Part shown: positions 1 through 13,000 of the stretch, piece by piece
Layout: each line of letters opens with the position of its first letter
Position numbering within the stretch: the stretch's first letter is position 1
From: Odontocerum albicorne
Lineage: Eukaryota > Arthropoda > Insecta > Trichoptera > Odontoceridae
Assembly: GCA_949825065.1 (NCBI GenBank)
Contig: OX463862.1
Location: 21,495,071-21,559,070, forward strand
Reading direction: 5' to 3'
Length of the DNA: 64,000 nt
Translations under genes and position numbers: made by a program
The notes under the pieces: generated by a model
Seen by the model: the letters and a program-made list of their open reading frames with translations, nothing else
The model's database searches: none
Told to the model about the DNA's origin: nothing

Positions 1-2540
1 TACAAACTGATTTTATCAGCAGGGGAAAAATTAAACAAAACGGAGATGTTATTATAATACCTTTGTTTTATGCAATTAAGTTTTGTATTCAAATATAATT
101 TGTCGCAATTGGATTTGTTATATCTATAAAAACATCATCTAAAATTTATAAGCAATCAAAAGTTTAAAAAGAATGATCATTAATTAAAAGATATAAGATT
201 TAAAAATCAATAATAATTTGATATACTTTAGAACTGCTATTGCAAACAGTGTAACATGAAAAAATGCATTACTTTGATGCCCTTATGTTATTTATCCTTC
301 TAAAATGTTTTCTCACCTAACAAGTTACGCATGCTTTGCCCTGATTATTTATTGAGAAAAAATCCTATTACCAAGTTTTAATTTATTCGTCCCTTGGTTT
401 CAGTATAATACTTATTATCACTACCCTCTAGCTAGAAGTGTTTCTTAACCTTTTTGAGCGCAGAGACCCAGAATAGTGGATTAGTTTTGGTTTAATGTCC
501 CAAGTAAAGAATAATAAAATAACACATATAGATAACAATTAAATGTATCTTATATTTTAATAATACATTACTTGATTGGTAACATTAAATCTTATAAATA
601 TGAACCTTAGCTTTGAAGAAGTTTTGAAAGCTCATAAAATCTTAGTGTTAGTTACATTAGGTATGCTGAACCATGTCATTTCCATGCTGCAGTCTGTTTC
701 GCAATTCAGTTTTTGTTATACTTTAAGTTTGAACACCCTGACTCGCACATGTATGAAAAAGCAACAGTACTTTTAGTGTTTCATTTACTGTTGTCTTTTC
801 AGTATTTAATTTCAACTAGAATACGAAACTTGATGATTTTATTAAAACTGTAGCGATGTGCCTATTACTTTGTATTTTTGTGAGTTGCTCTTGTAGATTA
901 TTAATATTGACAAAATCTTTCAGATATACAGCTAAATGGAGATCCCTTAGGAAATTGTTGACTATTATCATCACAGTACTACAAAATGTGATCTGCGGAT
1001 TGATCCAAATGGCCACAAAACTTACAATGGGCGAAGGGACAAGATAGAAGGTAAAAAGTTTGCTATTCAATTCCCAAGGCCATAAGTCATACCAACAATG
1101 ACATAAATTGGGAATGATCTACACTAATAGTATATTTCTTTCAAATTCTACAATTAAAGGGTCTGGAAGATTAAAATTGTATGCCAAACAAATATTTCAT
1201 AAAGAAAATTATCAATGGAATACCATCTTATATTCAAATCACACAATTGATTTGTAATGAAATATGTACCATTTTAAATTGCAATAATAAGCTCACTTAG
1301 TCCATATCTAATTTTCATCTTATTGTAAATATTCATTTAGTCGTAAATCATGTAGTTTAGTTGTAAAATAGTTTCACTCCATGCAAGTCATTAACTTGAA
1401 AATTAAATGGCATCCATACCTAGAAGTTACTTCTTGGAAAAATTTTAAAATAATTTTTGTAAATTTGTAACATGTCGTATGTTATTATGCAAAAATATTA
1501 AAATATTGTTATTCTTGAGAACATTTCACGACACATTCAAAATGCCAACAGAACCAATTTTGGGTTGTAGACGATAGGTTAAGATACTATGCTCTAGAAT
1601 GTATTGTACACTATGAAAAGCTGGGTCTCTATTTTATCAATAATGAAAACAGACCCTTGCAAATCAACAGTTTGTGAAATATTTTAACAATTTTTAAACC
1701 TGTTTAAAAAATAATTTGTTTAATTATAATTAGCTCTCTGAAGACAGACAACTTGGTGTTGGATAACACAGTACCTGATGAAGGATGTGCTCATACATTA
1801 AAATCATAAGGAATAACAGTAATAGATAGGTGACATGGTCACATCACCATACTGATGCCTCGTTGTTTGTGTGTGTGCATATATAATGTGTAGAAAATAC
1901 ACACAACTGTAAATTTAAAATAGGTAAATGAGACATTCACTAAATTGTTTTCTCACTGTACATAACTGCCCACTTTTATATGGATTCCACTCAGAAAAGT
2001 TATTTGAAAATTAAATCATAAAGTAATAAACATAAAAAAATTTAGAGCTATCTTTGGACATCTTGTCTATGCTGCTATGTATGATCGGTACTTTCAATAT
2101 CCTTGCGAGATGTAGTAGACCTTATGAGTAGCCATTATGTATGAACTGAAAGCTTTCACACTACGGAATAGTTGAATGTTCAAGATATCTTGGACAGAAC
2201 ATGTTAGTAACAGCACATTATTAGAAACAATTCAAAAGAGAACTCTTCAACAGCATCACATGCTGCAAAATAGATTATCTTGGTCAGTTAGTCTGTGGTC
2301 TAAAATACTGCACATTATAAATAATAATAAAGGACAACGTTGAAAGACAATGATGGATAGGAAGGAAGAAATTGTCTTGGATACGAAACGGAACTGTAAT
2401 GAGTTGTCTTGCATTATGATTTCGTGGTATAGTAAAACCTGGCAGGTTTATTGCCATGTGACAATCTCTTACCAACCAGAAAGATGTTAAAAGGGGTCTG
2501 AAGTGAAAACCAGACTGATACCCTTTTTAAAAAAGATTGG

Positions 2541-2612
2541 GTACCAACAAGAATCGAACCCACAACCTATGGATTGGAAAACTGGTGTCTTGCCAACTAC
2601 TGCAGAGTACAG
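2541..2612 (-). repeat. tRNA-derived SINE head (Gly-TCC-like)
   Basis: Read on the minus strand, the segment has a box-A-like stretch (TAGTTGGCAAG), an anticodon-loop-like TTTCCAA and a good box B (GGTTCGATTC, plus-strand 2551-2560). Stem pairing is poor, so it looks like the head of a tRNA-derived SINE rather than a working tRNA gene. Confidence 0.5.
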
Positions 2613-3169
2613 TTGTCATGGGTTAAGAGTGGAAGACCAGTTTGATGAAATTATGGGCAGTTTGTGGCCCATATGCCCAAATGTTCATGGCACACATGAA
2701 AATTTATATTAAAGTTAACATTTTTGTCTTCAAAATGAATGTGACAATTGAGGGGATATTTAAGTTCAAAAAAAATATATCGAATGAAAAACATGTTATG
2801 CTCCATTTTCCAAGTTTTGAAATAACTCACTTTATAAAACCAATAAAAGAAAAGAGTTTAACAAGTCAGTCGGAACTAGAATATACTGTCATATTGATAC
2901 TGCATGTCTATATTTAAATCAAGTGAATGTTCGTTCATGTAGGGAAAACTTTAGAACTTGTGTTATATAAAAAGGCAATGAAACATAAAACCAAGACAGG
3001 AGCAGAATCTAGATTGCCTGAATGGATAACAAATATCATTGATCAAACAATTAAAGATGAAATAAATTATCACAAAACTATTATTTAAGTAGCAAATATC
3101 TAGATTTTTAGTGATTGATACCAAGTAACATAACTCATGAGCTAAAATTGTTTATACATATTCACATTC

Positions 3170-3305
3170 ATATAACCACGGCATTTCCCTATTAGAGTAG
3201 GGATTGGATATTTGATCAGGGTATACATCTTTTACTTCCTCTACATCCTTTCAACTTATTGATTTCTCTGACTTCTTACATTCTTCTACCACATTTTTCA
3301 CACAT
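3170..3305 (-). repeat. Non-LTR retrotransposon 3' fragment (family A)
   Basis: The segment repeats, in reverse orientation, the wording seen in many places in this window (CTCTACATCC and neighbouring text, the complement of GGATGTAGAG). It belongs to the most abundant dispersed family here, whose better copy is at 31590-32310. No open frame remains. Confidence 0.4.
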
Positions 3306-3519
3306 TAATATAATAATTTTTGTTTGTTAGTCTTTTTTCATGTATTAGTTTTACACGTGATAAGAAATCTATACAGGTTTCAGGAAACTTTGAAATTAAT
3401 ATCAGACATGCCAACTGTAATATTACCTATTTTCAAGTTGTATTACACTTTCATCATATGTAATACAATCCGACAGGCTTGTTTTATTGACAGAATGATG
3501 ATTTAAAGGCCCAAATGGG

Positions 3520-3580
3520 ACATATTTGTTTGGTAACCAGTGGGAATCAAATCTGTATATCGACCACTAGACCACAGAAG
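3520..3580 (-). repeat. Decayed tRNA-derived SINE head
   Basis: The minus strand shows a box-A-like CTAGTGGTCGA and a weak box B (AGATTTGATTCCC). It resembles the other SINE heads at 2541, 37830, 54507 and 58435. Confidence 0.3.
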
Positions 3581-3919
3581 TGATCTTATAATAATATTAT
3601 TATATAGTGCAGTTAAATGATGTTACTTAGATACATCGAATAGTCACTATCCCAAGATCTACGTCTTGGTGTATAACTTGTTAAATAGCACTTTTGTATA
3701 TAAAATATACATGTTATAAAATATTAAACAAAAATCCCACGTGTTGAATAAATTTGGTTAGTCATTTTGATCGTTAATTTGTTGATTCTATCACATGGAT
3801 TTCTTCTGAAGAGTCACAAGGCTACAAAGTTGTCACTTTTTGAGAAATGATATGTAAAAAAAGCTCTTAAAAAAAGTTACTTAGGTCACTAAAGAGGAAT
3901 TATATAATCAGGTACTCAC

Positions 3920-4058
3920 TTTGCCCTCAAGACTGCTTCCCTGGAGCCGGTTAGCATGCACATCCTGTCTGGCTGGCCGCCTGAGTCGGGGGCCATCTGT
4001 ATCTTGCAGCCGCTTTCCGTCTGCAGTCGGGAGATCTGCTCGCCACGCCGTCCAATTA
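3920..4058 (-). CDS. Psi: Psi-like gene, coding exon 4 (rest of KH1)
   Basis: Acceptor ATGTTAG, 139 bp, donor gtgagt. It encodes [19 protein letters not shown] and onward through [17 protein letters not shown] and LRAK. The KH signature (IIGxxG plus the variable loop) is complete. Two bases remain for the next exon, which is outside the window or unrecognised to the left. Confidence 0.9.
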
Positions 4059-7000
4059 CTAACATAAAACACATTAATTTTATCAGTTACCAGTTCACAT
4101 AACCAAGGAAGTCATACCAACAATTCGATCCCACCGCCACCTATGCAAATAATGGAAGACAAATAAGTTTCTATTTAGCGTAATTTAGAACAGAAAATCT
4201 GTCTTCTTTAATTATTATGAACGCGATGTCACTTTGTAACAAGAAAGGACCGCCTAAAAAAACTCATACGGTGACGACACACATGAGAGTAAAAAGAATA
4301 GTAGCAACTGACTTAAGGTCCAACGAGAGAAGGAAAATGACTCGCAGCACAGTAAATATATTTAAAAAGCAGCGTAAGGTCTGGAATTCAACAGCCCAGC
4401 AAATTGCCAGTACTTTTGCAGAAAACTTTGAATGCAACAAAATATTCTTCGACGCTACTAAATCAGAGTACCGGTCCGAAGGTTCAGAGTATTCAGATCC
4501 AATCGGTCTGAAGATTTAAAATGTAAAAATTATACACTCTGTTTGACAAGAGCGTGCACGGCAAAAAAAAATTCTAGAAACCGTTAGAAGGTAGATTCAA
4601 ACGCGAGCAGGTTACTGAGAACCCTCCCCCCCCAAGATGCTTTGTATAGAAAAACTCAGTTATCGTTCGACCGTGGTTACACAAGAACACATTTCACCAT
4701 AAGTGCCGCGTACGCAACACGTTACGAAGATGTGTTTTTATGTACACATCCAAAAGGACCGAAAATGTCATACGGAGCCGCTGCTAAGTACATGAGAAAG
4801 TTAAAGACATTTGTAAGTAAGTGGATGAGAAACGCTATTCCGACGTAAAGAACGTCGATGACCTCCCAAATTATGGCGCTGCGCATAAAACAACGAAAAA
4901 GGGAGGACCGAGTGATTTTAAGGGTGTTTGAGAAAAATCCTCATCTATCATTAGTAGCGGACAGGCAGTTTTGCGTGAAAAGGGTCTAATTGTGTCATGT
5001 GACACTAGAAGGATGTTTACTAGCTCATGGAGTGAAATTTCGAAGCACGGTGAAGAAACTACTACTGTCCGAAGAACAAGTCGAAAAAACACTCACTTAG
5101 GCGAAAGAAAATTTGGCCTGCGATTGGGACAACATAATTTTCTCCGACGAAGCTTCTTTTTGGGCACGTTCTTCCATTAATCATACTTGGTATACTCGCA
5201 CTAATATTCATCCAGCGGACCGTTAAAACACCCGGTAAAAGTCTTCACAAATAATTTGAACGCTGCCAAAATGATTAAAATATATCAGGTGGCATTATTA
5301 CCATCTGCCCAAAGGTGGTTTATAAGAAAAAATTAAAATTGGCTACTGCAAGAGGACGATGATCCAAAGCATCGGAGTCGTCTTTGTACTGCGAGGAAAC
5401 AGAAAAATGACGTTGCAGTCACCAGATGCAAATTCCATAAAAAATGTTAGGGCACTCGTGAAATTCAAGCTCGGAGGAAAAAGATCTGGAACTTCGAGCA
5501 GTTATTTCAACAGATTCGACTTATATGGAACTCTTTGTCCCTAGATTATGCTATAAAATGCCGGGCAATTATTACTAGAAGAGGCAACCGGAAAACTTAT
5601 TAATAATAAAGCATCACGGTTTATATCATGTAATATGTGTGTATTTTTTTAATGCCTTATCCTAAAGATTTTTTCAGGTTTCGCCGTACACATTCTTGTC
5701 AAACATATTATGACCACCAAAAAAAAAAACACAAAACAAATGCTACCCAAATTTTATGCTCTTAATTTGAATTTCAAATTAAACATAGACAATAAATTTT
5801 TCAAACATTGTCGCTGCGTCAATATACATCCAATTTAAGATTTTTTTTTGGCACCTTGGCCTAAGGCTTATTTAGCATTTTGAGTGCTTTAGAGTGTTCA
5901 ACATGAACTTTACGGATATAAAAACATTGATACAAAATTAATTGGTAGTAAGTTTAAATTAATTAAAAATGTTTTATGCTGGTTTAGGTATGCAGATAGC
6001 ATTCTTCGTGTTTGGATGGGTACCGATAAACAATTACACCGATTTCTAAAATATTCAAATTCTGGGTTTAATAAAATACACACTAGAAACAGAACAGGGT
6101 GAAAAATTTTATTTCTTAGACCTAACATTATCTCACAAAAATGATACATTTGACTTTGACATATGAAGAAAAGACACTTATTCAGATTATATAATTCCAG
6201 CAACTTCCAACCATCCTAATAACCATAAATTCGCCGCCTTTAACTGTATGATTCATAGATTTCTGTGTCCCCTTAACCGACGACAAATTTAAAAAGAAAT
6301 ACATAATCATAAAAGAATAGCTAAACATAATGACTACCCTGGAAGCCTCATTGATTCATTTTTAAAAAACAAAACAAAAAAGAAAGTCATAAAAGATATA
6401 TTTAACGACACTTATAAGCATACTAGGTTAGTCAAAAAGTTTTGAAAGCGACATCTATGGAGCAGTAGAAAACCAAAATTTCTACGCCATTTTAATATTT
6501 CATCTTTCATAAGAACGTACTCAAAATTTCATTTCGATCTGTCAATTCATTCTTTGTTTACAAGCCATTTGAAGTTGATGTGTCAGTGTATTTTTTAACA
6601 ATGGAAAATTCCGAATATCGTGCAGTGATTAAATTCTTTGTTTTGGAAGGTTATCGGCTACTGAAATCCATGCAAAGATGGTGAAAGTATTAAAGGAGTC
6701 TTCTCCTTCATTTCCAACCGTTCACCGATGGGTTTTGGAGTTTAAGCGTGACCGTACAAGCGTTGAAGACGATCCACGCTCAGGACGTCCAAAAAGAGCA
6801 TCAACACCAGAAATCATAGCGAAAATACAGGATATGGTTTTGGAAGATCATCATCGACTGTGGATGTGATAGCTGACACCATAGGCATCTCACATGGAAC
6901 AACATGGCATATTTTGGCTGAAGTTTTGGGTTTCAAAAAACTGTGTGCACAATAGGTGCCGCATTTGCTAACAATGCAACAAAAACACGTTCGAATGCGA

Positions 7001-10000
7001 CTTTCTGAGCAACATTTGGAGCAATTTCGAAAGGATAAAAGGGATTTTCTGCGTCGATTCATCACTATGGATGAGACTTGGGTCTACCACCATGATCCTG
7101 AATCAAAACAAGAGGCTAAGGAGTGGTGTGAACCAGGCACTTTGGCTCCGAAGCGAGTTCGTGTCCAGAAATCGGCCAAGAAGGTGTTAGCGTCAGTTTT
7201 TTGGGATGCAAAAGGAATTTTATTGATAGATTATCTCCAAACTGGTAAGACAATCAACTCTGATTATTATTGTGACCTTTTGGACCAGTTGGATGAAAAA
7301 ATTTGTGAAAAAAGACCCGGTTTGCAGAAGAAAAAATCATTTTTCATCAAGACAATGCACCTGCTCACACAGCTCAAAAAACCATCGCGAAAATCAGTGA
7401 ATTGGGGTACGAATTGTTGCAGCATCCACCCTATTCGCCAGATTTAGCTCCCTCTGACTTCTGGCTGTTCTCACACCTCAAAAAATTCCTTCGTGGAAAG
7501 CATTTTTCATCAAACGAAGAGGTTATAGCCGTCGTACAGGAGTATTTTGCAGGCCTTCCAGAAAGTCACTTCCGTGATGGTACAACAAAGTTGGAAGATC
7601 GTTGGACCAAGTGTATTGATCTTATGGGAGACTATACTGAGCAATAAAAGTGATTTCCCCCCAAAAAAAATGTATTTTCATTTCCGCTTTCAAAACTTTT
7701 TGACTAAACTAGTACCTATAAATGGAGCCAAGTCCAATTTATAAAAAACGTATACGAAAGAACCAAAAAAAATACCAAGTCACACAAAGCCAGCTTTTTA
7801 AACTCATTTTAATCTCTGGAAACTATTATTTAACGGGAAAGGCAAAAATGGAATACTTAGCAACAGTGGTGTGTATAAACTTTTATGTGCTTAATGGATT
7901 GTGATAATTTCTATATAGGAAAGACAGGAAGATCATTTGAAAAGAGATTTCATGAACACAAATCCTCTAATTTATTCTGAAATGGCTTATCATTGTCACC
8001 GTGAAAATCATACATTTTCTATCGATGATGCCAAATTCTTACGTATCAATAGTAACAGAAATAAATTGGACAGATTAGAGGCCCTAGAAATTTATGACAG
8101 TGCATCAAGGTGAACATCTGGCAAACATATATTCCCAGAATCTCACCGCTGCTCGCTGAGATTGTCTCCTCCCTCCCTCCACCCGCAATCCCCAACCTGA
8201 ATGTTTACCGTTTGAAGTGAGTATGTCGGTACCTGTACCAACAGAATTCAGTCTTGTTTGTGCTCCCCTGATGATGAGGTAAAAGCCTTAAAACCAGTAG
8301 GGTTATACCGTTACATAAAATGGAATAAAGTGTTTGATAAAACAAATTACAATGTTTTTAAACCTCCACAATGTTAACTATAAATAATATATAAAAATAA
8401 ATTAATAGGTTTTTAACTCAAAACTTAGATGCACTTATATCATTAGGTTCAATGATTATGGTATTTCTGGTGTGATAATGATTATATTGGAATTTCCAGC
8501 CCTGCACTCTTTATCAGAAAAAAAATTACATGACCGATTGAATGGACAGGATTTGGTGTGCTAAGATTGATGCGAGTGTCATCTTGAACATGTGGGAAGA
8601 CTCAAAAGATTTGGTTTATCATTTTAAGGATTGTAATATGGAATGAAACGTTTTCAGTGAAGGTGTTAATGAGAGGATTTGAGTGACGTAAAGGGGAAGT
8701 GTCAACTCATTGGGCCAGTAAACCAATAATATCTCCAACTTATAGCAGTTGTGTCATTGTGCAGTGTAGGGTTGCAATTATGGCATTAGGAATATACAAA
8801 ACAGAAAGGTTTTCTAAAACATGATTTCTTTTATGCGAGTCCTGTTAATAAAGCGAACAAAGTAAAATAAAAGAGGACACTTACTTAAACCAACCATTTT
8901 ATCTGGAACTCTGATGTGGTCGTTCATCTGTTCATTCATCTGGCCTGCAGGCGCCGGCCCCGGCCTAGCTCCCGCCCCGACCACCATTCCACTGAAAGGA
9001 AGAAAACACATCACCATTAGCATCATAAATTCTTGTACATCAGCTCAGGAAGTTAAGAATTAAATAACCATGTTGATTACCTACGTCCGAAACAGAACAC
9101 ACACCTGATGCATAGCACCATACAGTCCAAAGGATGCAGCCTCATTTCACGGCCTACTCACAATAAGAGCACCCATATCTCTTTTTATATTGCCACATCA
9201 CCTATAGCCACTACTTGTTAATCATAATACTAAGGAAGATCAATATCTGCTAAAATGACTATTGACAACAGCATGTGAGTGTCGATATTTATAAATGGGA
9301 GTAACATATGGATGTGGATAACGAATTAAAAGAGCCATGTAAATGCAGTGAATATACATGCATTGAGAAGAATATCTAGTGTGTCGTCGATATATGACAG
9401 AATAAGAGATGTAATTATTAAGGATGAAAGTGAAGTAAAAACGTGTTAAGTTAGGTGAAAAAGAGTGTATGCATGTGATTTCGACATGTTGAGTGGATGG
9501 GTGACAAAAATTGACTAAATAAATTTATAATGCAAGCATAAGTGGGATTCATGGAACAGGAAGACCAAATTTAGTATGGTGGGACCAAGTGAATTAAATT
9601 TCGAAAGAAGGAATGATAAGGAGTAAGAGAAACAGAAGGAGCTGTATGAGAAGACGTATAGATATGGAGGAGACAAAGAAAGTATAAAGTATTTGCCAAA
9701 ACATCAGACAGTATTACCGATACTAGTCCGGTAAATGGTCAGCTTATTATTCATTATTGCCATCCCGGTTTTAAACAGTTTTAGACTTTATTCAATCAGA
9801 ATGTATTTAGAGATGTATGCACATGAGCTATATTTTATAAATTAAAAATCAAAACACTTAGTTTTGTTACAAAAAAGTACTAGAAGTAGCTATTTCCGCC
9901 GTAAGAGTAACTAAAGCTTTTATATTATCTTTTTGAATAGCATGCAACTTTAGAGGAATTCAAAGGAAATAAAGCTGACTATTAAATGTACTATTAATCC

Positions 10001-13000
10001 CAAAGTTAGGACATGCAAATGAAACTTGGACATGGCAAAACATCATGAAAATAAGATTAATGTGGTAGAAATGAAAATGTTGCATATAATGTGTGGAAAA
10101 ATAATGTACGACAAAAATAAGGAATTAAGAAATTAGAAAATAATGCCGATTGAAAGAAGATGCAGTGCCTAAGATGAAGAGAGGAGCGTTGAGATGAGAT
10201 GGTGTGGTCACGTAGTAAGAATGGATGATGAAAGATTTTTAAAAATAATTATATTAGTATAAAATGTAGGAAATGTTTGGGAAGACCTAGAAAAAAGTGG
10301 CACATCCAAATGAAGCCAATTCTGAAAGAAGAGTGTAAAGCCAATTTTGAAAGAGTAAAAATAAAATGTCTTTCAATAGGAGAGTATGCATGAAAGTTTT
10401 ATAGATGTGGCAGAAACGAAATGTGTGTCAAGATAGAATGATACGGAGATCTGTTTTCTATCTACCCCAATAGGGACATGGCATTATGGTGATGATACTA
10501 CTTTAGATAGATAAGAAACTACAAAAGTGCTATTTTTTAAATGTAGCTTTAACAATACTGGTAATATTATGTCATCTTTTTACTATTGTCAGCCCATAGC
10601 ATTGATGGGCGCGACCAAGGCTTTCTGACCTGTTGAACTTCAACTTTCAGCATGCAATATTTTCATTGATCAGTATTTTAGTAACAACTTTGATGAATGG
10701 AAGCAACATGCGGAGCTGGAAAAATACTGAATGCATGCACTGAGAAAAATACATGAGGTGAAAATATATGACAGAATACAGAATGAAGTGATTAGGGATG
10801 AATGTGAACTTAAGGCTGTGTTGAGTAAGATCAAGGGGAGCACTCTGAAATGGTGTGTGCATATAAAATTTTGAAAGGAAACAGAAAATCAAACAAATCA
10901 TAGGACTTGTATGAAAAGATGAATGGGTGATAAAAGGCCAAGGAAGTGTCGAGTTAGGAAAGTCTGGTGCTCTTTCCTCTCTGCTTACCCCGACAAGAAA
11001 ATGGTATGATGTATGTACGAGTGTGCAGGGAGTCCTTGGTACACTGCATGACAATCTGACAAATATGAATGAATGAAATAAATTGTTCCGTCCATGCAAA
11101 GAAGTATTTTATAATAAAACCAGTCAAGTTATCAACTGAAAGCATACATGACAACTAGATTATTTAGAGTTGACAAAGCAGTAAAAAAAAATCACCCAAT
11201 TGTGACAAAGCGTGTCTGTAGCAAACAACGCGCTCTCGTTCCCGCGCAATTGACTGCTTATCAAAAAACTATTGATAAGGAAAAGCAGGGCATCAACATT
11301 GGATGTACTAGACAATGATTTATATTATTCTTATATTTATTACATGAGAACACTCAAATCATAGAAAGAGTATAAATACATCAGTTCATCAATCTGATAT
11401 TCAACTTTTTTAAATGCAAAACTTTATCATAAATATAATATTAGAAAGTATTCCACAGTAAAACCCTTCTATTTCATACTCCATCCAGTGGATTTTGTCT
11501 GTGTCCCGATACCCTCAATCGACACCAGCAGTTTCTCCAGATTGCCCTATATGCTTAAAGAACTGCATTATGCATCCAAAGAGTCTCTCCTCAAACTGCT
11601 ACTCCATCACGACGGAGGCAAAAAGCATAAATAAATTGTGATGAAAATGAACAAACCTCATATTTTCAGGTGCCGACTGAAATCCTCCAGTAAGTCCCGC
11701 CAGTTTTTTAGCGTTGGGTTCCCTTGAGTCTTCCAATGGCCTTTTACTTCCTCCGGCGTCAAACTTTGCAGCGACCTTGTAACAAAGAATATAATTAGAA
11801 AAGGAAAACAAAAGTTCAATCCTGTTTGCAGTGGCGTAGTGAGGCATTGGCATCTGTGCAGTTAGTTGCCAGGGACGTCGATAAAACAAAAACGCCAACA
11901 GCGCTTCAACACCCTTTAGGTACTGAATTCCAAGTTTTAATATTCGACAATATTGAAAAATGTTGAATATTGAAATTCACGCAAATAATTCAGAAAGAGT
12001 GCCAAAAACCTAGTTACACTTCTACCTGTTTACAAGGTTACTTGAAAGCAATCATTTAAGGTTCTAATTAAATTAACGAAGAAAGAATGTCTAATTAAAT
12101 TAATATCAAGTGATTTAAATATCTAAAATGAGAGTGAACAATTTTGGAAATTTCCACTTCCTTCAGTCAACAAATAAGACAAAAGTTTGACACACATACC
12201 ATCAAACCATTTCCCTGTTAGACGCAGACTGAGAGTACAGATATTCACACTTACTTATCACCGTACATTTCCTTCGCCTCTTCCACGTCCATACATTATC
12301 TCACACAGTTCGTTATGTTTCTATTACTCGTTACTTTTACTGCTTCAAAAATTTTACACACACAAATTCAACCATACTTTTATCAGTCTTTCTCTACCAC
12401 AACTCCCAACACAAGATTGTAGATTTGTTAAGAAAGTTTTTCGTGACTCATCCATTCAACATGTCCAATCCAGCTCAGCTAATATACTTTTCCCCCTACT
12501 GAAGTTATCCATCATTAGCTCACATTCATTTTTAATAAAATTTCTTATTTTCATGAATTGACACAACATATTCTTCTCAGGGGATGCATTTCAACCGCAT
12601 TTACTTGGCTCCTTTCATTTTTTTTTCATATTACTTTGAGAAGTTCCCTGAATAAAAAAAAGCTTTGGAAGATTCCTTCATTATTTATTTAATGAATTGA
12701 ATAACTTAGAGACATGTATCATTTAGTTTAAATTTTAAGACATAGAGTACAGCAATGTGGCCAATAAATTATCTAAATAAACTTCAGAACTGGTAAAAAC
12801 TACATTATTTAAATATGAAGTGCTGTTTTTCTGGCACATAATTAAGAAATCAACAAAGATCAGCATAAATTAATGAGAGGAAGAGTAAAAAATGCATATT
12901 TACTTTCACATCAAACTCGGTTTAATCTCAAATGAAAGTGTAGTGAAAAATATGTAATTTGGAAATAGTTTAATAGTAAAAATTAAATCGATTAAGTAAA

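Larger units (their letters stand above)
1..3919. other. AT-rich flank, probably intron of the minus-strand KH gene
   Basis: No exon is recognisable on either strand. Because the KH-protein exon ending at 3920 has a splice donor and the reading frame continues, this stretch should be the intron after it. It holds a tRNA-like SINE head near 2541-2612, a non-LTR fragment at 3170-3305 and another SINE-like head near 3520-3580. The segment about 2050-2480 has weak similarity to reverse-transcriptase C-terminal regions but is too decayed to call. Short ORFs here have no recognisable domains. Confidence 0.5.
5985..8340 (+). mobile_element. Penelope-like retroelement, decayed and split by a mariner
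   Basis: Plus-strand pieces match the Penelope-like element layout: reverse-transcriptase C-terminal half (about 5985-6425), linker (7712-7860), GIY-YIG endonuclease (7864-8105) and a 3' region with a hammerhead-like motif (8265-8302). A complete-length mariner (6426-7709) sits at a TA inside it. Reading resumes across the mariner from a KHTR-type linker to YKKRIRKN. Frameshifts and stops make it inactive. The left end is not defined and may extend toward 5720. Confidence 0.7.
8992..11656. other. Intron 2 of the KH gene, filled with non-LTR fragments
   Basis: Contains three separate plus-strand copies of the same family of retrotransposon 3' regions (9240-9700, 10070-10480, 10700-11060), listed individually. 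The remainder is AT-rich with nothing recognised. Confidence 0.5.

Noticed and set aside
2541..2612. Possible tRNA-Gly gene
   Set aside because: Box B is good but acceptor and arm pairing are poor; more likely a SINE head.
4217..4519. 100-codon Lys/Arg-rich plus-strand frame
   Set aside because: No domain, no splice or promoter context, sits in an intron next to a transposon; frames of this length occur by chance in this window.
10647..11099. 150-codon minus-strand frame
   Set aside because: Antisense shadow of a non-LTR retrotransposon fragment read on the plus strand.
12187..12561. 124-codon plus-strand frame
   Set aside because: Antisense of a family A retrotransposon fragment; no domain.
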